NCBI RefSeq assembly: GCF_038502225.1
Contig: NC_091298.1
Coordinates: 47,623,650-47,687,649, forward strand
Length of the DNA: 64,000 nt
Origin: Cherax quadricarinatus
Taxonomy: Eukaryota; Arthropoda; Malacostraca; Decapoda; Parastacidae
Reading direction: 5' to 3'
The translations under genes and the position numbers were made by a program. How positions within the stretch are numbered: the stretch's first letter is position 1; each line of letters begins with the position of its first letter. Under the pieces are notes generated by a model. The model did no database searches. It was not told where the DNA came from and saw nothing but the letters and a program-made list of their open reading frames with translations. Below are positions 9,583 to 18,942 of the stretch, one piece after another.

Positions 9583-12507
9583 GTGGGAAGTCTGAATGTG
9601 CGTGGATGTTGTGCAGATGATAAGAAAGAGATGATTGTGGATGTTATGAATGAGAAAAAGCTGGATGTCCTGGCTTTAAGTGAAACAAAGCTGAAGGGGG
9701 TGGGAGAGTTTCAGTGGAGAGGAATAAATGGGATTAGGTCAGGGGTTTCAAATAGAGTTAGAGCTAAAGAAGGAGTAGCAATAATGTTGAAGGATAAGCT
9801 ATGGCAGGAAAAGAGGGACTATAAATGTATTAATTCAAGGATTATGTGGAGCAAAATAAAGATTGGATGTGAAAAGTGGGTTATAATAAGCGTGTATGCA
9901 CCTGGAGAAGAGAGAAGTGTAGAGGAGAGAGAGAGATTTTGGGAAATGTTGAGTGAATGCGTGGGGAGTTTTGAATCAAGTGTGAGAGTAATGGTGGTTG
10001 GGGATTTTAATGCTAAAGTGGGTAAAAATGTTATGGAGGGAGTAGTAGGTAAATTTGGGATGCCAGGGGTAAATGTAAATGGGGAGCCTTTAATTGAGCT
10101 ATGTGTAGAAAGAAATTTGGTAGTAAGTAATACATATTTTATGAAAAAGAGGATAAATAAATATACAAGGTATGATGTAGCACGTAATGAAAGTAGTTTA
10201 TTAGATTATGTATTGGTGGATAAAAGGTTGATGGGTAGGCTCCAGGATGTACATGTTTATAGAGGGGCAACTGATATATCGGATCATTATTTAGTTGTAG
10301 CTACAGTTAGAGTAAGAGGTAGATGGGAAAAGAGGAAGGTGGCAACAACAAGTAAGAGGGAGGTGAAAGTGTATAAACTAAGGGAGGAGGAAGTTCAGGT
10401 GAGATATAAGCGACTATTGGCAGAAAGGTGGGCTAGTGCAAAGATGAGTAGTGGGGGGGTTGAAGAGGGTTGGAATAGTTTTAAAAATGCAGTATTAGAA
10501 TGTGGGGCAGAAGTTTGTGGTTATAGGAGGGTGGGGGCAGGAGGAAAGAGGAGTGATTGGTGGAATGATGAAGTAAAGGGTGTGATAAAAGAGAAAAAGG
10601 TAGCTTATGAGAGGTTTTTACAAAGCAGAAGTGTTATAAGAAGAGCAGAGTATATGGAGAGTAAAAGAAAGGTAAAGAGAGTGGTGAGAGAGTGCAAAAG
10701 GAGAGCAGATGATAGAGTGGGAGAGGCACTGTCAAGAAATTTTAATGAAAATAAGAAAAAATTTTGGAGCGAGTTAAACAAGTTAAGAAAGCCTAGGGAA
10801 AATATGGATTTGTCAGTTAAAAACAGAGTAGGGGAGTTAGTAGATGGGGAGATGGAGGTATTGGGTAGATGGCGAGAATATTTTGAGGAACTTTTAAATG
10901 TTAAGGAAGAAAGGGAGGCGGTAATTTCATGCACTGGCCAGGGAGGTATACCATCTTTTAGGAGTGAAGAAGAGCAGACTGTAAGTGTGGTGGAGGTACG
11001 TGAGGCATTACGTAGAATGAAAGGGGGTAAAGCAGCTGGAACTGATGGGATCATGACAGAAATGTTAAAAGCAGGGGGGGATATAGTGTTGGAGTGGTTG
11101 GTACTTTTGTTTAATAAATGTATGAAAGAGGGGAAGGTACCTAGGGATTGGCGGAGAGCATGTATAGTCCCTTTATATAAAGGGAAAGGGGACAAAAGAG
11201 ATTGTAAAAATTATAGAGGAATAAGTTTACTGAGTATACCAGGAAAAGTATACGGTAGGGTTATAATTGAAAGAATTAGAGGTAAGACAGAATGTAGAAT
11301 TGCGGACGAACAAGGAGGTTTCAGAGTGGGTAGGGGATGTGTAGATCAAGTGTTTACATTGAAGCATATATGTGAACAGTATTTAGATAAAGGTAGGGAA
11401 GTTTTTATTGCATTTATGGATTTAGAAAAGGCATATGATAGAGTGGATAGAGGAGCAATGTGGCAGATGTTGCAAGTATATGGAATAGGTGGTAAGTTAC
11501 TAAATGCTGTAAAGAGCTTTTATGAGGATAGTGAGGCTCAGGTTAGGGTGTGTAGAAAAGAGGGAGAATACTTCCCGGTAAAAGTAGGTCTTAGACAGGG
11601 ATGTGTAATGTCACCATGGTTGTTTAATATATTTATAGATGGGGTTGTAAAAGAAGTAAATGCTAGGGTGTTCGGGAGAGGGGTGGGATTAAATTATGGG
11701 GAATCAAATTCAAAATGGGAATTGACACAGTTACTTTTTGCTGATGATACTGTGCTTATGGGAGATTCTAAAGAAAAATTGCAAAGGTTAGTGGATGAGT
11801 TTGAGAATGTGTGTAAAGGTAGAAAGTTGAAAGTGAACATAGAAAAGAGTAAGGTGATGAGGGTATCAAATGATTTAGATAAAGAAAAATTGGATATCAA
11901 ATTGGGGAGGAGGAGTATGGAAGAAGTGAATGTTTTCAGATACTTGGGAGTTGACGTGTCGGCGGATGGATTTATGAAGGATGAGGTTAATCATAGAATT
12001 GATGAGGGAAAAAAGGTGAGTGGTGCGTTGAGGTATATGTGGAGTCAAAAAACGTTATCTATGGAGGCAAAGAAGGGAATGTATGAAAGTATAGTAGTAC
12101 CAACACTCTTATATGGATGTGAAGCTTGGGTGGTAAATGCAGCAGCGAGGAGACGGTTGGAGGCAGTGGAGATGTCCTGTCTAAGGGCAATGTGTGGTGT
12201 AAATATTATGCAGAAAATTCGGAGTGTGGAAATTAGGAGAAGGTGTGGAGTTAATAAAAGCATTAGTCAGAGGGCAGAAGAGGGGTTGTTGAGGTGGTTT
12301 GGTCATTTAGAGAGAATGGATCAAAGTAGAATGACATGGAAAGCATATAAATCTATAGGGGAAGGAAAGAGGGGTAGGGGTCGTCCTCGAAAGGGTTGGA
12401 AAGAGGGGGTAAAGGAGGTTTTGTGGGTGAGGGGCTTGGACTTCCAGCAAGCGTGCATGAGCGTGTTAGATAGGAGTGAATGGAGACGAATGATACTTGG
12501 GACCTGA
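9583..12507 (+). CDS. RTE-1 polyprotein: APE endonuclease plus reverse transcriptase
   Basis: 974 codons, uninterrupted. The N-terminal apurinic-like endonuclease shows SLNVRGC at the start, SETKLKG, VVGDFNAKVG and SDHYLVV. The reverse transcriptase shows KAAGTDGI, NYRGISLL, FMDLEKAYD near residue 610, GLRQGCVMSPWLFNIF and the catalytic FADD at 719-722. A post-RT region carries YGCEAWVV and a basic RGRGRPRKGW stretch. The protein nicks target DNA and copies its RNA from the nick. Position 9583 is a GTG chosen because homology begins there. The frame stays open back to 9505 without an ATG, so the true start is uncertain. Confidence 0.92.
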   Translation: MGSLNVRGCCADDKKEMIVDVMNEKKLDVLALSETKLKGVGEFQWRGINGIRSGVSNRVRAKEGVAIMLKDKLWQEKRDYKCINSRIMWSKIKIGCEKWVIISVYAPGEERSVEERERFWEMLSECVGSFESSVRVMVVGDFNAKVGKNVMEGVVGKFGMPGVNVNGEPLIELCVERNLVVSNTYFMKKRINKYTRYDVARNESSLLDYVLVDKRLMGRLQDVHVYRGATDISDHYLVVATVRVRGRWEKRKVATTSKREVKVYKLREEEVQVRYKRLLAERWASAKMSSGGVEEGWNSFKNAVLECGAEVCGYRRVGAGGKRSDWWNDEVKGVIKEKKVAYERFLQSRSVIRRAEYMESKRKVKRVVRECKRRADDRVGEALSRNFNENKKKFWSELNKLRKPRENMDLSVKNRVGELVDGEMEVLGRWREYFEELLNVKEEREAVISCTGQGGIPSFRSEEEQTVSVVEVREALRRMKGGKAAGTDGIMTEMLKAGGDIVLEWLVLLFNKCMKEGKVPRDWRRACIVPLYKGKGDKRDCKNYRGISLLSIPGKVYGRVIIERIRGKTECRIADEQGGFRVGRGCVDQVFTLKHICEQYLDKGREVFIAFMDLEKAYDRVDRGAMWQMLQVYGIGGKLLNAVKSFYEDSEAQVRVCRKEGEYFPVKVGLRQGCVMSPWLFNIFIDGVVKEVNARVFGRGVGLNYGESNSKWELTQLLFADDTVLMGDSKEKLQRLVDEFENVCKGRKLKVNIEKSKVMRVSNDLDKEKLDIKLGRRSMEEVNVFRYLGVDVSADGFMKDEVNHRIDEGKKVSGALRYMWSQKTLSMEAKKGMYESIVVPTLLYGCEAWVVNAAARRRLEAVEMSCLRAMCGVNIMQKIRSVEIRRRCGVNKSISQRAEEGLLRWFGHLERMDQSRMTWKAYKSIGEGKRGRGRPRKGWKEGVKEVLWVRGLDFQQACMSVLDRSEWRRMILGT

Positions 12508-12838
12508 CGATCTGTTGGAGTGTGAGCAGGGTAATATTTAGTGAAGGGATTCAGGGAAACCGGTTATTTTCATATAGTTGGACTTGAGTCCTGGAAATGG
12601 GAAGTACAATGCCTGCACTTTAAAGGAGGGGTTTGGGATATTGGCAGTTTGGAGGGATATGTTGTGTATCTCTATACGTATATGCTTCTAAACTGTTATA
12701 TTCTGAGCACCTCTGCAAAAGCAGTGATAATGTGTGAGTGTGGTGAAAGTGTTGAATGATGATGAAAGTATTTTCTTTTTGGGGATTTTCTTTCTTTTTT
12801 GGGTCACCCTGCCTCGGTGGGAGACGACCGACTTGTTG

Positions 12839-12855
<17 letters not shown>

Positions 12856-12936
<81 letters not shown>

Positions 12937-12943
12937 TAAATAA
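12856..12943. repeat. (TA)n followed by (AAAT)n
   Basis: About 70 bp of TA repeats directly after the RTE-1 poly-A, then about four aaat units. It could be target sequence or an expansion of the LINE tail. ORFs reading through it are artefacts. Confidence 0.95.
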
Positions 12944-13111
12944 AATTCTGTGTGAAGCATAATATGTAATTGAAAAAAATGCAACAAAAAAGGAGTGAGC
13001 ACACTCGGTCATGCCCGTTTAGGCCCAGTTTCAAATTTCAGTAAATAAATATTTCTAAAAGAATTCTAATGCATATATGAATTCTGTAGTGGTCTGGATG
13101 TGTACAAACCG
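12944..13111. other. Unassigned spacer
   Basis: About 170 bp without a recognisable motif between the RTE-1 tail repeats and the 5'-truncated CR1-C element. Confidence 0.5.
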
Positions 13112-16003
13112 TTTTTATTGTCCTTCCAGATATTATTGCTATAACAGAGACCTGGCTCAATCTGAAAGATAGAGAGATGCCCTCTGAATGTCACATACAA
13201 GGCTATAAATTATTCCACACTGACAGGGTCAACAGGAAAGGTGGTGGAGTAGCGATGTATGTCAGAGACAATTTAAATTGTTGTGTTAGACAAGATATTA
13301 AATTAGAAGCGTCAGCCACTGAATCTGTTTGGTTACAGCTTCTCGAGGGCCGAGAAAAACTAATTTTGGGTGTGATTTACAGGGCCCCAAATCTTGATAG
13401 GGAGTGCAGTAAACTTCTATGGGACGAAATTCGTAAGGCATCTACATACGAAAATGTTGTGCTAATGGGAGATTTCAACTATAGACAGATTGACTGGAGC
13501 AATTTGACAGGAAATTTAGAGTCAGGTGACTTTCTTGATACGATCCAGGATTGTTTTTTAAAACAGTTTGTGACAGAGCCAACTAGGGGAAATAACCTCC
13601 TTGACTTGGTTCTTGCCAGTAGGGAAACACTAATTAATAATCTTGAGGTTAATGATGAGCTTGGGGAAAGTGATCACAAATCACTCAGTTTTAATATATC
13701 ATGGAATTCCCCTAATAATGGCAATCAAGTCTCCGTCCCTGACTTTCGCTTGGCTGATTTCATAGGACTGAAAAATTACTTAGGTGGGCTGAACTGGAAT
13801 GACCTGACTAAGGGTCAGGTAGGTGGTGATGGTTGCCGATATGATGCTTTCCAGGCCATAGTTCTAGCTGCTCAGTCAAATTATGTTCCAAATAGGGAAA
13901 TCAGATCAAACAAAAATGATCCTAAATGGATGAACAATAGATTAAAATATCTGATTGGTCAAAAGAGAGGCATATATAGGCAAATCAAAAGAGGAGAGGG
14001 GCAATTGAGAAATCGATATATTCAGTTAAAGAGAGAAATAAAAAAGGGAATTAGAAAAGCAAAAAGAGATTATGAGGTTAAAGTTGCAAGAGAATCGAAG
14101 ACTAACCCAAAAGGATTCTTTCAGGTATACAGAAGTAAGATCAGGGACAAGATAGGCCCACTCAAAAGTTCCTCGGGTCAGCTCACTGACAGTGATAAGG
14201 AAATGTGTAGAATTTTTAACACATACTTCCTCTCAGTTTTTACACAGGAGGATACCAGCGATATTCCAGTAATGATAAATTATGTAGAACAGGACGATAA
14301 TAAACTGTGTACTATTAGGGTCACAAGTGACATGGTCCTTAGGCAAATAGATAAATTAAAACCTAACAAATCCCCAGGCCCTGATGAACTGTATGCAAGG
14401 GTTCTAAAGGAATGTAAAGAGGAGCTTAGCACACCTTTGGCTAATCTTTTCAACATATCACTACAAACTGGCATGGTGCCAGATAAGTGGAAAATGGCAA
14501 ATGTGATACCTATTTTCAAAACAGGTGACAGGTCCTTAGCTTCGAACTATAGACCAATAAGCCTAACCTCCATAGTGGGAAAATTTATGGAATCAATAAT
14601 TGCCGAGGCAGTTCGTAGCCACCTTGAAAAGCATAAATTAATCAACGAATCTCAGCATGGTTTTACAAAGGGGCGTTCCTGCCTTACGAATTTATTAACT
14701 TTTTTCACTAAGGTATTTGAGGAGGTAGATCATGGTAATGAATATGATATTGTGTATATGGACTTCAGTAAGGCTTTTGACAGGGTCCCACATCAGAGAC
14801 TATTGAGGAAAATTAAAGCACATGGAATAGGAGGAGAAATTTTTTCCTGGATAGAGGCATGGTTGACAAATAGGCAGCAGAGAGTTTGCATAAATGGGGA
14901 GAAATCAGAGTGGGGAAGTGTCACGAGCGGTGTTCCACAGGGGTCAGTGTTGGGCCCCCTGCTGTTCACAATCTACATAAACGACATAGATGAGGGCATA
15001 AAGAGCGACATCGGCAAGTTTGCCGATGACACCAAAATAGGCCGTCGAATTCATTCTGACGAGGACATTCGAGCACTCCAGGAAGATTTGAATAGACTGA
15101 TGCAGTGGTCGGAGAAGTGGCAGATGCAGTTTAATATAGACAAATGCAAAGTTCTAAATGTTGGACAGGACAATAATCATGCCACATATAAACTAAATAA
15201 TGTAGATCTTAATATTACGGATTGCGAAAAAGATTTAGGAGTTCTGGTTAGCAGTAATCTGAAACCAAGACAACAGTGCATAAGTGTTCGCAATAAAGCT
15301 AATAGAATCCTTGGCTTCATATCAAGAAGCATAAATAATAGGAGTCCTCAGGTTGTTCTTCAACTCTATACATCCTTGGTTAGGCCTCATTTAGATTATG
15401 CTGCACAGTTTTGGTCACCTTATTACAGAATGGATATAAATTCTCTGGAAAATGTACAAAGGAGGATGACAAAGTTGATCCCATGTATCAGAAACCTTCC
15501 CTATGAGGATAGACTAAGGGCCCTGAATCTGCACTCTCTAGAAAGACGTAGAATTAGGGGGGATATGATTGAGGTGTATAAATGGAAGACAGGAATAAAT
15601 AAAGGGGATGTAAATAGTGTGCTGAAAATATCTAGCCTAGACAGGACTCGCAGCAATGGTTTTAAGTTGGAAAAATTCAGATTCAGGAAGGATATAGGAA
15701 AGTACTGGTTTGGTAATAGAGTTGTGGATGAGTGGAACAAACTCCCAAGTACCGTTATAGAGGCCAGAACGTTGTGTAGCTTTAAAAATAGGTTGGATAA
15801 ATATATGAGTGGATGTGGGTGGGTGTGAGTTAGACCTGATAGCTTGTGCTACCAGGTCGGTTGCCGTGTTCCTCCCTTAAGTCAATGTGACCTGACCTGA
15901 CTAGGTTGGGTGCATTGGCTTAAGCCGGTAGGAGACTTGGACCTGCCTCGCATGGGCCAGTAGGCCTTCTGCAGTGTTCCTTCGTTCTTATGTTCTTATG
16001 AGA
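13112..16003 (+). mobile_element. CR1-C LINE, 5'-truncated, 3' TTCTTATG repeat tail
   Basis: A CR1-group LINE. Coding similarity begins inside the endonuclease domain (DIIAITETWLNL is readable upstream of 13177), so ORF1 and the extreme N-terminus of ORF2 are missing. After the stop at 15828 comes a 3' UTR containing gtgacctgacctgactaggt, ending in ttcgttcttatgttcttatg at about 16001. Two copies of an 8-bp terminal unit (ttcttatg) are a hallmark of CR1 elements. Confidence 0.92.
13126..15828 (+). CDS. CR1-C ORF2 fragment: endonuclease and reverse transcriptase
   Basis: An open frame of 883 codons from 13177, with in-frame coding upstream to about 13126. The endonuclease shows ITETWL, VVLMGDFNY and GESDHKSL, but its first strand is lost. 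The RT shows KSPGPDEL, NYRPISLTS, QHGFTKGRSC, YMDFSKAFDRV, GVPQGSVLGPLLF and catalytic FADD at residues 615-618 (counted from 13177). The C-terminal WSP and LERRRIRGDMIEVYKW blocks are CR1-like. There is no internal stop or frameshift, so the insertion is young. It lacks a real initiation site and is probably not expressed as an enzyme. Confidence 0.9.
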   Translation, partial: PDIIAITETWLNLKDREMPSECHIQGYKLFHTDRVNRKGGGVAMYVRDNLNCCVRQDIKLEASATESVWLQLLEGREKLILGVIYRAPNLDRECSKLLWDEIRKASTYENVVLMGDFNYRQIDWSNLTGNLESGDFLDTIQDCFLKQFVTEPTRGNNLLDLVLASRETLINNLEVNDELGESDHKSLSFNISWNSPNNGNQVSVPDFRLADFIGLKNYLGGLNWNDLTKGQVGGDGCRYDAFQAIVLAAQSNYVPNREIRSNKNDPKWMNNRLKYLIGQKRGIYRQIKRGEGQLRNRYIQLKREIKKGIRKAKRDYEVKVARESKTNPKGFFQVYRSKIRDKIGPLKSSSGQLTDSDKEMCRIFNTYFLSVFTQEDTSDIPVMINYVEQDDNKLCTIRVTSDMVLRQIDKLKPNKSPGPDELYARVLKECKEELSTPLANLFNISLQTGMVPDKWKMANVIPIFKTGDRSLASNYRPISLTSIVGKFMESIIAEAVRSHLEKHKLINESQHGFTKGRSCLTNLLTFFTKVFEEVDHGNEYDIVYMDFSKAFDRVPHQRLLRKIKAHGIGGEIFSWIEAWLTNRQQRVCINGEKSEWGSVTSGVPQGSVLGPLLFTIYINDIDEGIKSDIGKFADDTKIGRRIHSDEDIRALQEDLNRLMQWSEKWQMQFNIDKCKVLNVGQDNNHATYKLNNVDLNITDCEKDLGVLVSSNLKPRQQCISVRNKANRILGFISRSINNRSPQVVLQLYTSLVRPHLDYAAQFWSPYYRMDINSLENVQRRMTKLIPCIRNLPYEDRLRALNLHSLERRRIRGDMIEVYKWKTGINKGDVNSVLKISSLDRTRSNGFKLEKFRFRKDIGKYWFGNRVVDEWNKLPSTVIEARTLCSFKNRLDKYMSGCGWV

Positions 16004-16039
16004 AATTGTTTTATGGTGAGCCCTCCAAACAGAAGTCCA

Positions 16040-17600
16040 AATGTCTGCATTTTGTAGGAAAGTGACTCAGATTCAGAGCCAGATGACCCCGAATTGCTTG
16101 AAAGTGGTGATGAATACTTGCCACCGGATGTAGAGGTGTCAAGTGAAGAGGAGGAGGAAGATAGGCTATCCAAAAAGCCAAAATTAGCCAAGAAAAAGAA
16201 AGGCATTATGATCGAGGAGTACCCTGATGAAAAAGACCTTCATTATGAGCTTGCTCTTCAAGCTGAGACCAACTGGGACAAGGTTGGCATCCAAAATGAC
16301 CCTTTGCATACATACCAACATGTAAAGCCTCTTGCAGTTAGGTGTCCATATGATTATTTTAGCAATTAATTTCAACTAGGATACCCCAGGTTATAGAAGT
16401 CATGGGATCTAAGAGGTTTAGGTTGCTTAGGCATACAATTCATTTCAATGAAAACACCCAAAAGGATAATAACAGATTCCACAAAATAAGGCCTCTTTAT
16501 GCTACACTAACTACTGCTTGCTTGAAAGTTCCAGCTACACCCAAACAGTCTGTTGATGAAGTTATGGTTGGTTTCAAGGGTAAAACCACTGGAAACCTAA
16601 GGCAGTACATCAAAACCAAACCAGACAAGTGGGGTTTCAAATTATTTTGTTGTGCAAGTGAAGATGGAATCATACATGATATACTCATGTATCAAGGCAA
16701 ACCAACTTTTGACAACCATCCCATAAAGCTGCCACATGAAGAAACTAAACTACCAATAAGTTCAAGGATTGTTCTGGTACTTGCAACAACTCTAAACCAA
16801 AGAAATACATTAGCAATCTATGCTGACAATTTCAAGTCTACCTTTGGTCAAGTTACTAAGAGACAAGTATAACTGCAGACACACTGGAACAGTACGTGAA
16901 AATAGATGTGGTAAGCTAGAACCGATGCCTGTCAAACAAATGGAAAAGAACATAGTGCCCAAGGGCACTTTTGACTTCAAAACCAATGATGGTATCCTTG
17001 TTGTAAGATGGAAGGGCAACAAAGCTGTGACTTTAGTGACGAATGATGTGGGGGTTAATCCTGTGAGTCTTATTGAAAGATAACAAGGAAACAAAGATGA
17101 AAAACCAGTTCCAGTGTTCTGCAGTCATCAAGAACTATAATGCACACATGAGAGGTATTGACAAAAGTAACGTGTTGGTGCATCTGTTCAAAACACCTAT
17201 GAAATGTAAACGTTGGTACCTGCGGCTGTTTGCCTATGTTCTTGATCTTGCTGTTGTGACTGCATGGCTTCTTTACTGCTGTGATTGTCAGTCACTAAAA
17301 ACCAAATGCATACCACTGAAGCTATTCAGGCTTGAAATCTCTGTCACTGCAAGATCCAAAGGACAAAAGTTTAGATGCCGCTACATAAGAACAACTCCAA
17401 GAGCTTCACCAAGTACTTCTAGTGGTGACAGTAATGATCATGATTTGTCAACCTTGGAACTGCCATCTGCAATGCTGTACCAACATGCAGAAAGGCCTGA
17501 TGACAGTGTGAGGTTTGACAAAATGCTAGGTCACTGGCCAGTGCTAGGCAAGCTACTTAGTTGCAAGTATTGCAGCAAAAAGAAAAATCATGTCACATCC
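16040..17600 (+). pseudogene. piggyBac-type transposase (decayed)
   Basis: A cut-and-paste transposase of the piggyBac family in at least four frame-shifted pieces. First an acidic N-terminus (SEEEEEDRL then a KKPKLAKKKK basic run, 16045-16369). Then 16402-16872 with FRLLRHTIHF, SVDEVMVGFKGK and KPDKWGFKLF; 16820-17083 with GTVRENRCG and VPKGTF; and 17073 onward with KNYNAHMRGIDKSN and RWYLRLFAYVLD. A terminal CKYCSKKK cysteine pair lies near 17560. The three family catalytic aspartates are each recognisable (SVDE, YADN, GIDK), but stops and frameshifts kill the gene. Terminal inverted repeats were not found; neighbouring LINEs have probably removed them. Confidence 0.88.
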
Positions 17601-17639
17601 TTATTTGTCATTCATCTCTCGACCTCTGGGGAGAGAGGA

Positions 17640-18862
17640 CGCTACTGGAGCTCTGACTACTTGCCACCTGGTGAGCACTTCTGCACTTCAGTTTCAAGAT
17701 GGCGGATCGTGGATCGTGCAGGCAGGCGAGTCAGTACTGTTTGCATTGAGCTGATACGGGGATCGTTGAGTACTGCTACGATGAATGTGCTGTTTCAAGC
17801 AATTAGAGACCTCTACGGCATTCCTAATGAGGAACTGTACTGTGTTGCCCTCAATGGTTTGAGGAGTCTTTGTGAAGTTTACGAGGGCCAGTTTCTACAG
17901 CAGTATGGTGGCTGAATACCAGGAACGAAGGATGTGCCTTAACTCGACAGTGGAGATGTGTATGCATGATGTGTCTACATACTTCACATGGGTTAAGGTA
18001 CGAAACGTACCGTTTGAGGCGACGCAGTTTGGAATTGAGGATGTCTTCAGAAACTACGGTGTTGTTCATGAGGCTAGAGGGGGGGTGTGGAGAGATGGCC
18101 CATATGTAGGACTGCCGGAAGGTTCCTACACCCTCAAGATGACGTTGAGGAGGCCTGTACCGTCATATGTTCTGTTGACGGGATACAGAACTCAAGTCTA
18201 TATGCTTTACGCAGGGCAAAGTAGGATGTGCCATCTTTGTGACTCGTTCGAGCACATGGCGGCACAGTGTGTACGTAGGGCTGCCCCAAATGTGCCAACG
18301 CTTTTGGAGGAGGAACGACAGCTGAGTACAGTGGACACGGAGAGGAATGGGTTGGATGGACAGAGGAAGGCTCTCTGGAGTGAGGAGGTGGAGAATGAGG
18401 GGGACCTGTTGGGGACGTGTGTCACACTTCCAGAGGTGGCTAGTGAGGATCCACCAAGGCCTGTGGCGGAGGAGGAAGGGGACACGTCGACGCAGGAGGT
18501 GTTATTGGAGACTGTGCTACAGGATTTTTTGGAGGAAGCTTTGGTAGGCGAGGACGGATGGAAGGTCCAGTGATGTGCAGAAGATGGAAGGGCTGCAGGG
18601 GAAAGTGGAGATCTTGGGTAAGCAAGGCCAGGAAACAGTTGTGGTAGCTGAGGTACATCAGGAGGATTTACCTGTTGATGATGTGAGTTTGGGTGGTAGC
18701 TCTAGGAAGCGGCCTGTGGGGTCGTCTGAATTGGACAAAGTATTGACACCTGGGCAGAGACCAGGTAAGAAGGCATGGGCAGATGTGGTAGGGAAAACCA
18801 CTACAGGGGGGGGTGCACAGGGGAAATCGGGTGGGGTGGGGCAAGGGGGGTGGGGGGTCTGA
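17640..18862 (+). pseudogene. Tx1-1 ORF1 (RRM-like plus CCHC knuckle)
   Basis: Pieces in three frames: 17640-17870 (STATMNVLFQAIRDLYGIP), 17872-18573 and 18575-18862. The middle piece reads VKVRNVPFEATQFGIEDVF, resembling the start of an RNA-recognition fold, followed by a CHLCDSFEHMAAQC zinc knuckle (C-x2-C-x4-H-x4-C) near 18232-18273. An acidic, glutamate-rich region follows. ORF1 proteins of this class bind element RNA. At least two frameshifts (near 17870 and 18573) break it. The upstream frame runs into piggyBac remnants, so the start is unknown. Confidence 0.78.
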
Positions 18863-18942
18863 TTAGGAAGAATGGTAAGGAGAGTGTGGGCTTCATAAAA
18901 GGGAGTGTGAGCCAGGCACAGAGGTAAGCCGCCTTTCCTTGA

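Noticed and set aside
10605..11195. 196-aa antisense ORF inside RTE-1
   Set aside because: It is the reverse of a purine-rich, intact RTE-1 frame. Its composition (Ser, Leu, Phe rich) is that of a shadow frame.
16000..16070. Functional 3' splice site before the piggyBac N-terminus
   Set aside because: The polypyrimidine tract is weak and the downstream frame is broken; mentioned only as a speculation in the findings.
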